Below are positions 27,540 through 39,971 of a stretch of DNA of 64,000 nt, in pieces (the stretch's first letter is position 1; each line of letters starts with the position of its first letter). Under the pieces are notes generated by a model. The model saw nothing but the letters and a program-made list of their open reading frames with translations. It ran no database searches and had not been told where the DNA came from. The position numbers were made by a program, and so were the translations under genes. The stretch is taken from the NCBI GenBank assembly GCA_019722365.1, contig JADFUC010000271.1:620001-684000 (forward strand), written 5' to 3'. This DNA is from Lithospermum erythrorhizon. Taxonomy: Eukaryota; Streptophyta; Magnoliopsida; Boraginales; Boraginaceae.

Positions 27540-28490
27540 TTTTGTATTGTCAGAAGTTTAATAACTATAAAAAGCATTATGAATACGCTGGACAATGACA
27601 ATTAATACAGAAGATATATATGTAAAGTTAATAATCGGTATGAGATTTAGTAAAAGCATCTCTGACATATTAGCGCCGATAGAATGATACACGCCGTATG
27701 TTATTTAAAACGGCTGATCAACTAATCGTTATATCAGAAATTACGCTAATATCAATATACGAGATATCGAACATGATTTGGTATATTACGACATAACTAT
27801 ATATACGTAGTAAAGCGGTTAACGTTATAAAATAACCGTTAAACGAGATTATACGGCTTGCGAAACGTAACGAACAGAAAGAAATAAATCATTCACGGAT
27901 AACATTGAAGCGATGGTAATTTAAACGCGAAAACGAAATCGTCATGATATCGACGTTAATATGTGACGCCGAGGATTTACGTTTGGCCATGCAATACGAT
28001 AATGTGAACGCGGTAAGATTATGAGTTTCGAGTACGCCGAGTCAGCGATATACAGACGATATTTATAGAGTTAATAATAAGTTTATATTAAAATTATCAG
28101 CTTTTAGACGAAAGTTATATAAATTGTATATTATTTATATGTGTATCGATAATCTTGTCATCAGAATACGAGATATCGATATGTTTCGATAGAGTACGAT
28201 GACAACTCGATCAATCATACGACGTTAATAGTCAAATAATAACATATGCATCAGAATATGTTTAATTTGGTCTCAACAGACTCAAGTCATAAACGGATAG
28301 TAATATATGAAAGGAACGCTATACGAAGATAATAACGGCTTGTATATACGTATCGAGACATCATCTATAAGATCAATGACATCTTGTTTATTATCGAATC
28401 GCTACGTATTAAAATAACGTTACGACATGGCCAGGCTAATAAGGATACGTATCTACACAGGACTTACGTAATGCCAGATACTTAATCGGG
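27540..28490. repeat. CpG-dense but AT-rich segment, possible decayed LTR
   Basis: CpG occurs up to about five or six times per 60 bases, while overall composition stays AT-rich. A ~40-base motif beginning ATACGAGATATCGA and continuing to TACGA occurs twice, at about 27757 and 28166, roughly 408 bases apart. The segment is noncoding and looks like regulatory or LTR sequence of an old retroelement. The assignment is inference. Confidence 0.35.
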
Positions 28491-31400
28491 TATTCTCTTA
28501 GAATGACTACCCATGTGATCACCCCCATTCAAATCAATCCGCCTGTGGTCCAACAGTATTTGTTAATCAATCCACCCCTATACTCCGTATTCAACGGAAC
28601 TAACCCATTGCGACATGCTGTTAGAATCTAAAGCATTTAATTTTGATCAAGAAACACCAAATTCATACATCCCGGATCCTCAAATGATATAAATTAATCT
28701 AAAATCTGCGAATTTAATTTATATGAATAATGGTAGGCATTTACAGAGATGCCAGCCGAAGTCTATCTCCAATCTTTCATTTAATCCTCCTTTGAATTCC
28801 CATCGCTGAACACTTCAAACGTAGCGCTCTAATCGCATTCACACCGTTTAATCCTATATTCATAGCCCGCTAATACTTGACAATCGATGAAAAATCGCAG
28901 AAGAATTTTCAATTCTTTCCTCGTCTTTCTACCAATCTGTAGAAAAATCTTTCGGCGAGTGCCAAATTTTGTTTTCATGAATCTTACTTAAACTCCAATG
29001 ATGATCAATTTATATACGTCCATCATTTAGTCTAAAGTTCCCCAACTAAGCACGAAATTTAATTCGCTCGATTCAATTAAACCGCTAAGAAAAATCAAAC
29101 ACTAACAAGTTGTTAATAGTAACTAACAAAGTTTACTAACAAGCTCAATTAACTATCGAATTAATCTCAATCGACTAATTAATTAATCTGTGTCTATCCA
29201 ATTTATATTTTACATTATCAATGTGTAAAATCCCAATTGAGAATATTCATGATTACAATCAACCTCAATTTAGCAATGTAGCTTAATTTCATATACGAAA
29301 TATAATCCAACGCCAATCAGATGCTACAGAAGCTGTAACCTTCTGCGCCCGATAATAAATGATAACAATATAACGACCAATATTATTATTATAACGATTA
29401 TGCAATGCAGATTCAAAGAATCCCAAGATAACTCTGATATTATCCGAGTAACCCGAATTAGTAATTATAATTATCAGTTGAACGCTCCGCTTATGTAATC
29501 ACATCTACTAAATCCGTGTCTAATCAAGTTACAACAATCATTTAACGGACATAATAAAACGAAACCAATAACTATTGATTTTCAACACTCTCACTGTCTC
29601 TGGACGACATTTTACAATTCTTTTATCTCGCGATCTCTAACACAGTTAACCATAAGCTCGCTAAGAAGCGAAACACCCAATTTAATTTCTTTACTCGAAC
29701 TATGAAATCATACTCGATAAACCGACAACGTCAAAGCGCATAATCAACCATACTCGCGAGAGGCCTCATCTAATTAGTATATCGTTGACGGACAACCTTT
29801 ATAATATATCAACATTCATCGCTATACTTATCATGGCTACCCAACATATGTCGCATATCATCTCCTTACATTTATCGCTTGACATAATCAAAGCACTTAA
29901 CTCATATAACATGATAAGTATATACGCAAGTCTAAGAATTGTTAAATCAACAGCCTAAGCAAAACAGACATAAATATACATATCTCTATGATTTTGCAAT
30001 GGCCAAATCAAATTTCTCATCATTATGCAAATCGACAAATTACAAGATCAACATTAGACTTTACTAGATCCATGATCCAAGAAAATCAATCAATCACTAC
30101 GCTGGTCATCAAACGCCATGGTTCTAACACCAAAGATCCCACTGCAGAACATTGGCTATCTTACATTTCTAGACTCAAGAGGTTCTCTGTCAACACTTAC
30201 ATGTCACTTCTTTAGAAACTATTATAAATCTCAAGTTTTCAGGATTTATTATTTCAACCAACTGTGAAAAAATAAATGACTATACGAATGAATTATGCAT
30301 TCATATATTGTAGTTAATAATCAGATTGTAAAACAAGAATTATCTTGTTCCATCAATTATTTAACTTATTCCATAAAGTAAAACGAACTAAATTTCACCG
30401 AACCTCAGATCGCTTAGTTTCTTCTTCCTTCAGAAATCAAACTTGATTTAATCAATGTAAGAACATATCAACTCCGAGATGCTTACCTGGCAGTCCACAT
30501 CGTTTTTAACCTTAAGCTTGCATTAAACTCTTAGGTCTTTAAGACACGAAGTCGAAGCGGTGAACATCACACCAGTCGGCAACCTTGCATTACTTCTATG
30601 CTTAAGCAAAGAGACGATCAACAGGTTGCCTTCCGCCGCTATTTGACTCGACCGCTGCACTCGAGCCGCACTTCGTCACCAGATTCCGCTCGTTGTATCG
30701 AGTCTCGATAAAGCGTCGGGAGTAAGAGGTTAAACGGTGTATCCATTTAATTCTTCGAAAGGTGTCAGTCGTGTTCTCAACATTTTTTCCTCTCTTCTAC
30801 ATTCATGTACATACAAATAGGACTTAGTAAATAGTTAAGAAAATAATAAAGTACAAAGATAATAGACAACAATTTTAACATTACCTTTAAGGCCCCGCTT
30901 ATCGCGACTCATGTTCTTGCTAAATCTTGCATGTATATTTCCTAACCTTGAAAACTCGTTTTCCCTTTATCTTCAACCCTTCAATTGACTGAACCGCCTC
31001 AACTTCTAATTCTTCCAACCTTCTTAGATAACGGGGAAGTCATGATCCTATCGCTTTTTGAGGCCACAAATCTGATCCAGACATAGGTTTTATAGTACAA
31101 GATACATAGCCTCAGTAGCACCGAGTAGCATTCATGTACATACTCCTCTACATTCTGACCACTGAATCTTATGGCATCATCCATGCTCGTGACGGTAGTC
31201 ATCGAGTTGCCATTTCCTACATGCAATGTCTTTTCCAAGCTCCATCGTGACATCGATTAAGCCAGGAAGATGAACACACTCTCAAACTTTCCCTTTATCA
31301 TACTTCATCGCATATAACTAACAACCTCTCATTATCAGGTAAGAGTCTCCTGCTTCCAGTTTAAGACACGTAGTTCCTTCCTATTTTCTCATTTCTCCAT

Positions 31401-33870
31401 TCTCATCATAATAAGATCTTCACCACATTCATCATCAGAATCACAAAGTCATTCCCTCAGATCAAGAACGAATGAATTAAACACTTCCATACATATTGTT
31501 CAATAACACATCACATCTGGGGAGCCAGGTAAGAAGTTTACCACATTTCCTCGATTCGGCCTCAAACCATCTTAAAATGCTTTCAAATCAAGCTTCTTCA
31601 TTTTTTCATGGCATAATCAAATATCGAATAGGCATCAGTCAGAAAGGGAAGAAATTCATAAAAGCCCACTTTAAATGTCTGGCCCCCTAAACTGCTCTCT
31701 CTTAAAGTTCACACAACCCGTGATTCTCCATTAGGTATACCAAAGCCTTCAATCAAGCCTTTTGGGTGCTTGCCACCATAAAAAGTCCAATCTTCCCCGC
31801 TTCATGTTCATCAATGCCTTCCTTAATATCCCCTACAAACGGCTCAAAACCATTCTCAACTCGACTTTGTTTTCAACCTCTACTAGTCCATACGAATCGG
31901 GAAAAATATTATTGTTGGGGATTAAGCTTCCAATTGCAACCAATGTTTGTCCACCCCTTTTATTTTTAAATGACATCCATCTATCCTTACTTACTTTTCC
32001 GTGATCCACTCTTAAAACCATCAATACATCCTTCTTTCCAACACATGTACCATCTCCGAATACAAATTTTTTCTCCTTCTTCATCACAATTGTTACATAA
32101 CACTTCGTCCCCCATTCAGAAAATTACCTCTTGAACTATTCTTCTTCATCACCATGTATCACTTCAAATTAGCTTCTCGCCCTCAACGCTTGCCATCTAC
32201 TAACACGTTGTCCTGGGCTTTGCTATTTTCCCTTCCTAAAATCAATTAGCTTTCAGAATTGTGGGCATTCCTAAACTTTTTCTTACATGTTCTGCCATCA
32301 ACATGTTTAGTTATCAGCTTATTATTATCATAAACTGAATGCAAGCGATCCAAATGGGCTTATTTCTAATTTACAAAACCAACTTTACCATTTAACCTCT
32401 TAGATAACTATCTAGCTTAATGATCTCTCTACATCACTTCGATTCCTCATTACTCCATAAACCATCATTGTCATAGTTTAAGCAAGATTCCATTACTATC
32501 TCTAAGTCAGCCATGAATCGCATTTGAAAGCACACAACTCCAAGATGGTGAGAACGGACCACTTCATCAACATCTTCATCAACATTCTAAGAAAATAAAG
32601 TATCATCATTAGCCATAATTACACTCCTCATCTACAACTCGCATCGATCCTCTATCACTATCACTATATGAACTATCTCCAAATCATCCCCCCTAATCAA
32701 CTAGGATCACGCATTACCGCAGCTATGCTAATCCATCCTAATCTTCCAATTTCGCCTCAACATATCATCCAAGTCACCTACGCCGCACATATATTTCCAC
32801 CTCCTTTCCAAATTTTAGAAAACTTCAACCTTTATTCCAAATTTCATCATTATACTTCCTATGATAAAACTTAGTTATGCATTCATCAAGCACAACGGCT
32901 CACATTCACCTAAAAATCACTTAATTAATTTATTTCTCAAGACACTCCCATCCCACATACCAAAGTTATCTAAACTTCCTAACATATCAGCAGATAATGG
33001 ACTTCTCAACAAAGCCCCACCGCGACATTCTGATTGTGAAGTAAATCATGTTGGTATTCACCATCTGAAAATCATAAAATAAACCCTTCTTAATCCAATT
33101 TTAAAAACCCCTAAATTAATTTGGGAGGAAAAAACACCCTAATCGAATTGGAAAATAAAAACTTAAATCGAATCGAAAATTGAATCCTAAATCGATTGGG
33201 GGAGAAAACCTCAATCAATTGGGAATAACCCTAATCAATTTGGGGGAAATTATATCCCTAATCGATTGGGAAAATCTAAAACCACTTCAGAACAAAATAA
33301 ATCTGGGAACATCACCAAACAATTCTAAAACATGTTTTTAAAACAAAGAACCAAACCAACACTAAAAACTAACATTTTCAAAACATCTAATATATATTAT
33401 GCTGGTTTTAAAACATATTAAGTAATTTTTACTTTATGAAAACCCAAAAATTATATACTAAACAACTACTTTTGACATAACATACGCAGTGGATTCAACG
33501 GATCCAGATGTTCGTAGCCATTAGGAGAATACCGACCAAAGCGTACCAAACTGCCGCCCGAATTTTTTATCGACTAAAGGCACAAATTTTTTAATCGATT
33601 CGAGCAATTCTTTAGTTCAGGTTATGTTAAAAGTGTATAAGTCATTATATAGCGGATGTATTTTATAATATTAAGAAGTTTATTGGATTAATTAAATTAT
33701 AATTATTCTTAATCTAGCCGTTAATTGTTTGGTTTAGTCCCCAAATCGCTTTGGAAACGTTAATCGTTAATCTGGAAATTGCTTATTTTGTAGACTAAAT
33801 GCCAACCAATGTACAATTACTTCTGGGACTAAATCAAGAATAAATTTCAATCCCATCGTAATTAAATCAC
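28491..33870. other. Heavily decayed transposon-like region without a recognisable gene
   Basis: The plus strand is poor in G over several kilobases, as expected for old transposon DNA. I looked for reverse transcriptase, integrase and gag signatures on both strands and found none that hold. Short open frames (for example 31833-32087 minus and 29988-30215 plus) do not resemble known proteins. 33100-33290 has repeated CCTAATCGATTGGG-like units. No LTR pair or terminal repeats can be matched by eye. Confidence 0.4.
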
Positions 33871-34035
33871 ACCATGGCCACACTTATCGATCATCGCCGC
33901 AATTTCATTTTTATTTCATTTATATTTGTTAATTTGTAATGCCAGACTCAGATGAATTCAGTTTTGTAATATTATGAATGAATTCCAAATGTATTTGAAC
34001 AATATCAATTATAGTATCTCAATTTATTGATCATA

Positions 34036-34420
34036 AATGTAGCACTTAAAAAGCACTACCTTATTAGTTGTGTTACCTCGCAGGTTTTAGAATACTCTTT
34101 ATCAACTATTAATATAGCACTTAAATGAGAAATTTCATATATTAACACTTAGGTAGCGCATTATTAACCATTTAAGTACCCCATGAAATCTAACCACTAG
34201 CGTAGCTGCTCAAAGAAAGTTTATACCTTAATAAACTTGTGAACACTTCATTGACAACTAAAGAACACTTAAAAAAGAAGCCATACAATATGTATTTACT
34301 TGCATAGCACTTCGAAAAAATGTTCCTTAAGTGAAAGTTCAATTAAGTTACACATATTTCAGTGTTATATAAGAGTTATTTTGTGCGCTACCTAACTATA
34401 TTTTGTAGTATTGATTAGCG
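34036..34420. repeat. Cluster of AGCACTTAAA-like motifs, possible CACTA-type remnant
   Basis: Variants of AGCACTTAAA recur near 34042, 34112, 34146, 34264 and 34305, with an opposite-strand variant near 34326. The right edge read on the other strand contains ACTACAAAATATA, loosely like a CACTA element end. Short repeated motifs near the ends are a hallmark of that superfamily, but the left terminus is not clear. Confidence 0.3.
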
Positions 34421-35835
34421 CTCTATAACTATGAATGAATGAACCCCAATAGATATCGTTCACTATTTTCGTCGTTGCTATCTACTTATTAGCTTCTTTT
34501 TTTACCCTTTTCTAGCTTCTTTAGGTCGAATGCGATTGTATGTTTCATTTTAATTGATTGCTCAGCACAAAACCTTTTGCTTCCAAGACAGTAATAAAGT
34601 TATTGCAATAGAGATTCATCATGTTATGAAATAATATCTAATAATAATAGTTTAATAATATATTTGGTTGAAATGAAGATGTGCACGAGATGTCAGCCAA
34701 ATGAATCTTTGACCAGAACATTACAAAATAAAGGGGATCAATAATTCATCAGGCCTTCCATGATGTTCCATCTTTCTGATTGAAGAATGTGTTTGATAAG
34801 AATACGAAATGAAAAGTTTATCAAAAGGACTTTGCATATGCTACTTCTTACTAGTTATTATTTGATGACATTAAAAAATAACGGTGTTGTTGTTTTCCTT
34901 CATAAACTTAAAGAGAACGAAAGGTGGTACCACAAAGGGGTTGATAATGTCGAATTGCAAACCACTCAAAAAAAGGTAATGTGGAATTTCAATCAAGAAT
35001 GGTCATTTGAAGAGTGAAGGCCATTATTTCCCTGTATTTTTTGTCAAGTAACAACAAGATATATAATTAAATTGAAGCTTATCTTTGGATTAACTTTATA
35101 TTTTTAGAATAGTCGAGTTTGTTAGAGCAATTTAGGGGACTGCAATCTTGTCAAATAATATTTAGCCTCTTTCGTTTTGAAAAAATATTTTAATTAAGTA
35201 CTCGATATAATTTCATCAGATAAACTAGTTTACTTATGTGCCATAAAAAAAAAAAATCCTTTCTCCGGACTTCTCCGATCCCTTCAACTCAAAATGCATT
35301 CTAATTCATAATTTTCTCGATCCATCTTCCGGTTTTTAGACTTATGTATTATTACCAAATGGAGCTGTACGTTGATTTAATCTTAGTTGAATTTTTTTCT
35401 CGAAGACGCATTACATAAAGATTTAAGATATAATATTACAAATTAAGTAATACAAAAATTTATAACTAAAGCATAATTGTAGTAGTTGATACAAAAAAGT
35501 AAAAATATATATTATGCTCCAACAAGAATAAACTTAAACTCATCATGAAAAGTCGTGTCAACGACACCAAACATCTTCGTTGAAAGAAATTAATATAGTA
35601 ACGATAATAATCGGCATGCATACCGTTTCTTATTTCTTTCTTTATAACACAACTATTAAAAATGAACTAAAGAATTATATTTAAGAGTTAGTGAGCAGTA
35701 AATAAAGTTGTTGAAAAAGGGAGTGATCAAGTGGTGTCTCTTTTGTGGAGCAATTTCTTGGTGCAGTTGATTTCATTCTTGTTTATATCATATATATTTT
35801 ATTGAAAAATTTCAATACTATTTTAAATTTTATTT

Positions 35836-35838
<3 letters not shown>
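34421..35838. other. AT-rich intergenic sequence
   Basis: Nothing was recognised. An open frame of 76 codons at 34787-35017 has no family resemblance and normal intergenic composition. Confidence 0.5.

Positions 35839-35868
<30 letters not shown>
35839..35868. repeat. (TA)n microsatellite
   Basis: An uninterrupted AT/TA dinucleotide run of about 30 bases lies just upstream of the GC-richer patch at 35.9-36.2 kb. Confidence 0.9.
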
Positions 35869-35871
<3 letters not shown>

Positions 35872-35879
35872 GCAATTAT

Positions 35880-36185
35880 TAATGCATCAGGAATCGCTTT
35901 CTTCGATTTCAGAGGATTATGCGTATATTCAAATCGCTGAGACATTAAGCGAAGGCCAGACGGCTACCCAATGCCAGAGTGCGATCTCGAGATGCTTTCT
36001 GCATTTTGGCCCGTAGCTACTCCCATATACAGCGCCAAAGATAAATTTGCAGAACTCCTCGCAACATCGGCGCACGAATTTCGATTCAACAACAATTACT
36101 ACATCGCCAAGCGATCGAATCCACGCCGATGCCAAGCAGGCCAAGACTAATAAGGCTGACCATTGAGATGCTGGGATTGCACATC
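35880..36185. other. GC-richer, coding-like patch of unknown origin
   Basis: About 300 bases stand out from the AT-rich surroundings. All directions show medium-length open frames: the minus strand has a 71-codon frame at 35929-36144, and one plus frame runs about 69 codons from near 35940. Neither translation matches a family I recognise, and there are no clear flanking splice sites. It may be a captured gene fragment or a transposon remnant. Confidence 0.3.
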
Positions 36186-39100
36186 ACAAGGTAATATTCA
36201 AGTTCACATGATTCTGAGACAGGTCAGAATATAGACAAAGACAATTGCATTACATTTAACATTGTGATCATGCACAATTTCAAATTCCCCAATTTTGGGA
36301 GTGTTTAGTGAAGTTAAAAAAACATTTCAAAGAAAAGAGAAAAACGACAAATCGGAGCAAACTCGGATTCGATTACAACCTCAAAATCTCGAAACATTAT
36401 TTTCTCCAACATAGTACATTTATATTATGTCAAGAAATCTATAATAATGAAACATAATCAAACAATGATTCATACGTAGGCTACCATTGTTATTAAGAAA
36501 AGATCTCCCAACCATAATTTTCTTATGATTGTTAAGCATGCAAGCTAAGGAAGCCTGAAAAAAGCAATCATTTCTTAGTGACGAACTGAAGATAATAAAA
36601 GCAATCATAATTTTCGACAAGATTTTTTATTTTAATAGTTGATTTCTTTGGAGAATCCATTACTGTTTCACTACTTTGTCGGGTTAATGATTAGACCATT
36701 CAGACCAACACCAGATGATTGAAGATGATTAGATGCCCATATATATGTTTGATGTGTTGAACAAAGTTGTGCTCTGTTTTTCCTAGTCTCCCTGACCCCT
36801 GGGATTTGCAACCGATCTTACTTGTTCCCCATTAGAAAGGATAATAATCTGGTTCCGTGGAATGGTTACTTCATCCTTCCTAAAATGATTTTAACCATTT
36901 TTTATTAGGATCATACTTTAGTTTAATTTTAAATAATCAAATTTTCATTAATTAAAATAGAAATCTGGATATAATCATCATAAATTAAATTACTAATACG
37001 ACATGCTTGATACGCAAATACGATTAAAAACGAGACATTAAATATAATCGATCAAATTCAGAATATCCGATCAATAAATATATGTGATAAATATTTAACT
37101 ATTGGTGTATCTTTTGCCCTTTAATGATGGTAACTTTTTAAGACAAGGTTTAGCTCCAAGATTCTAGCTGTGACCCCTTGGTGGAACCACCACCTTGCCT
37201 GGAGTCGATTGTTTGTACTTTTGAGCCAACCCAGCCATACTTCATTTCAATCAAGAGCTCTTTCAACTTTATTTTAACCCTTTTGCCGACTGATGGTGTA
37301 AATACATTTTACGGTTTACCTACATACACAGTACATGAGTATATACATCTGGTTAAGACATTCACATTGTTAAGACTCAACTTAATTAATATAGAAATCA
37401 ATGGACATACAAGTAGTTCCCAATTACGTTTTGACAATTTGCACTGAACAACATCCAAACTCACACACAGTACATGCATCTCACATTTTGCTTATACATA
37501 CATAGAGTTTTTAATTTCAGTATATGGTTAATTTCATCATTAGCTAGCTAGTTGATAATAACCATGAAGATTAAGTAGTGATTGTGAAAGACTGAAATAA
37601 AGTACACCCCACATAAAAGCTAGAATAATCGAGAAGGGATAATTGCCATAAATTTATTGACGTCTATAAGAATTTTAATTATTTTCCGGCAATAATAACT
37701 TTTTTAAAGTTTTGGAGTGCAACCATAGAACACAGACACACATTATTATTAAGGGGGACTAATACCCTTAAGTGAAAATGCAATCTACCTAATAGAAAAA
37801 TGAAAAAACGAGGAAAGATTAATAATTAGAGATACGAAACCGCATATCTACACTACATCACGATAAATAAAAAAGATAAGATGCATGCAATATTGTTGGC
37901 ACCCAAATGAGGAATACTCTCTTTTCAATCACTTATCTTATTGCCTAACAAATTAAGAATCTTTTTTGATAAATTCAAATTAAGAATCTAGTTGCTTTAA
38001 GAACCACAATTTCATTAATTTATTTATAATTAAACTCGCGCGACACGTTTTCCAATTAATAATAATCAAGCTTTTTCGTGATGACATGAATCTACTCTAG
38101 TTTCAAGTGTTTCTAAATTATTGATCTTCAATCCATAATTAATTAATTAGTTTTTCAAATGACAAAAATACTGATAAGATTAAATAAAATTGTACTTGGA
38201 AGTGTTTCCATTAGAACACGTTGATCAATATTTGGATTCCTAAACAAAATCACTAAGTGGAAGGGGTGGCAACATAATATTGGCCAACAAGATAAGATTG
38301 ATAAGATCAAAGCAAGAATTAAAATGATACGTGTAGTAGTATATATGTAGAATCAATAAATTAAAACTAGCTAGGGAACTAAAAATGAAACAAGATTGTA
38401 CTAACTTAAGGGGAATAATCTTTAACAAAGTTGTATAATTTAGTGTCCGATATCATATATTCGATACAATCAATCATCTTAGTTAGGTAACCGATAGGAA
38501 TTGTGTACCAAAAATTCACTTAATTTTGAATCAATATAATTATGGAAAAAAAATATGAAACTGAATCCAAACAAATTCATCAAAACATGCATTATTAATA
38601 TATGAAATTAATATTAGGTACATACAATTAAACATCAAATTTAAGGATATTAATTATAACGTTTGTCATTTTTCGATGATCATCATATTGCAATTTTGAT
38701 CTATTGTTCTTACATTAATCCGTAACAATATAATCATTTAGACTAAACTGTAATTTTTTATTCCACTATTTGGGATTAAATAGATAATTAATTACAAGGG
38801 TGGCGCAACTGCATGCTCCGGTGAAGTGGGGGTTAGGCTGAGGGAAGCGTCGGCCGGTGGATGACGATACCAAAGCTAGGGTCCACCACAATGAGCCTTG
38901 TTTGGTCCCACCATGGTACACCATCAGCAACCACTAAAACTTACCTTTAATTTTGGCAGCTCCCCAATCAGACCACTAAACGAAACAAATGAACTCTTCA
39001 ATAAATCAATTTGCTTGATAGCTGCCACGTGGATTTCAATACAAACATCACTTTCTTTCTTTTTCTTATTTGTCGAAGCTTCATCTTTTTCTAAGGATAA

Positions 39101-39971
39101 GCTACAAATTGGAGCATGACATGGTACATTAATTTCAAAATGCTTTCTCTAAAGTCTCATTGCCAACCACCTGGCTCGGCTCCTGATATCGCATCGGCGC
39201 CACGTGAATCTCAAATCCCACATAAATAACCCGGAAGTTCACGAAGATCGCCTCGAAAGCCCTACAAGCATCAAACTGGATGGGTGACAGAATGAATAAT
39301 AGAAATTACTGAAAGATCGAAACACATAAAATATTTATCTAAACTAAATAAATGATAATATACTCCTTTGCTTTAATCGAACTCAAAACGCTCTCAATAA
39401 AGATTCATACCATTAGTCAGAGTTTTTCTCTCGATAATTAATCTATCCCAAAATATAGATTTTATCCAGAAGGGAGTTAGAATATTCAATTAGATTCGGC
39501 AACGCAAGCAGGTCTAGTGCTATAGTTGTCTCGTGTGGGAGTAAGATTCTTACACGCTTCAAACTCCATAATCTTTTTTTATACTTCTATTGAATGTTAG
39601 TTACTACGGACTATATAATATCTAACTTTCCGTAGTATATCTAATTTGGAATTTAGTTTTCTTAAGAACTAAATTCATTATTGTATAAAATGAAAATGAT
39701 ATATGCGTTATCTAAATTTAATTTGAAGATTTTACTAATGAGTTCAAAAATAATAATTTTTTTCGTACATTAACTAATTTTATTCAATTTTTTTTTGTAA
39801 TTTACAATTTTGGAATATAAATGTATGTGTTGTCCAGAATCTAATGTCATGATTTTTTCAAAATTATAAAATAATTATATATTGAAACAGTTTCTCAATT
39901 AAATTGAGATGTAGGGGTTACTAAAATATGTCATTCAAAATTATAAAAGAAATAAGTGGGACGTATTTAAT
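36186..39971. other. AT-rich intergenic sequence with a small G-box-bearing island
   Basis: No coding pattern is seen. At 38800-39280 the sequence is GC-richer and has two perfect CACGTG G-boxes, at 39026-39031 (in GCCACGTGG) and 39201-39206 (in GCCACGTGA). No gene follows, so any promoter role is speculative. Confidence 0.4.

Noticed and set aside
30999..31253. Minus-strand frame with HVGNGNSM, reminiscent of a copia pol motif
   Set aside because: One short string is not enough. The expected GAG pre-integrase and integrase motifs do not follow.
31833..32087. Minus-strand frame thought at first to be a retroelement polyprotein piece
   Set aside because: No reverse transcriptase, RNase H, integrase or gag motif can be found in it or its neighbours.
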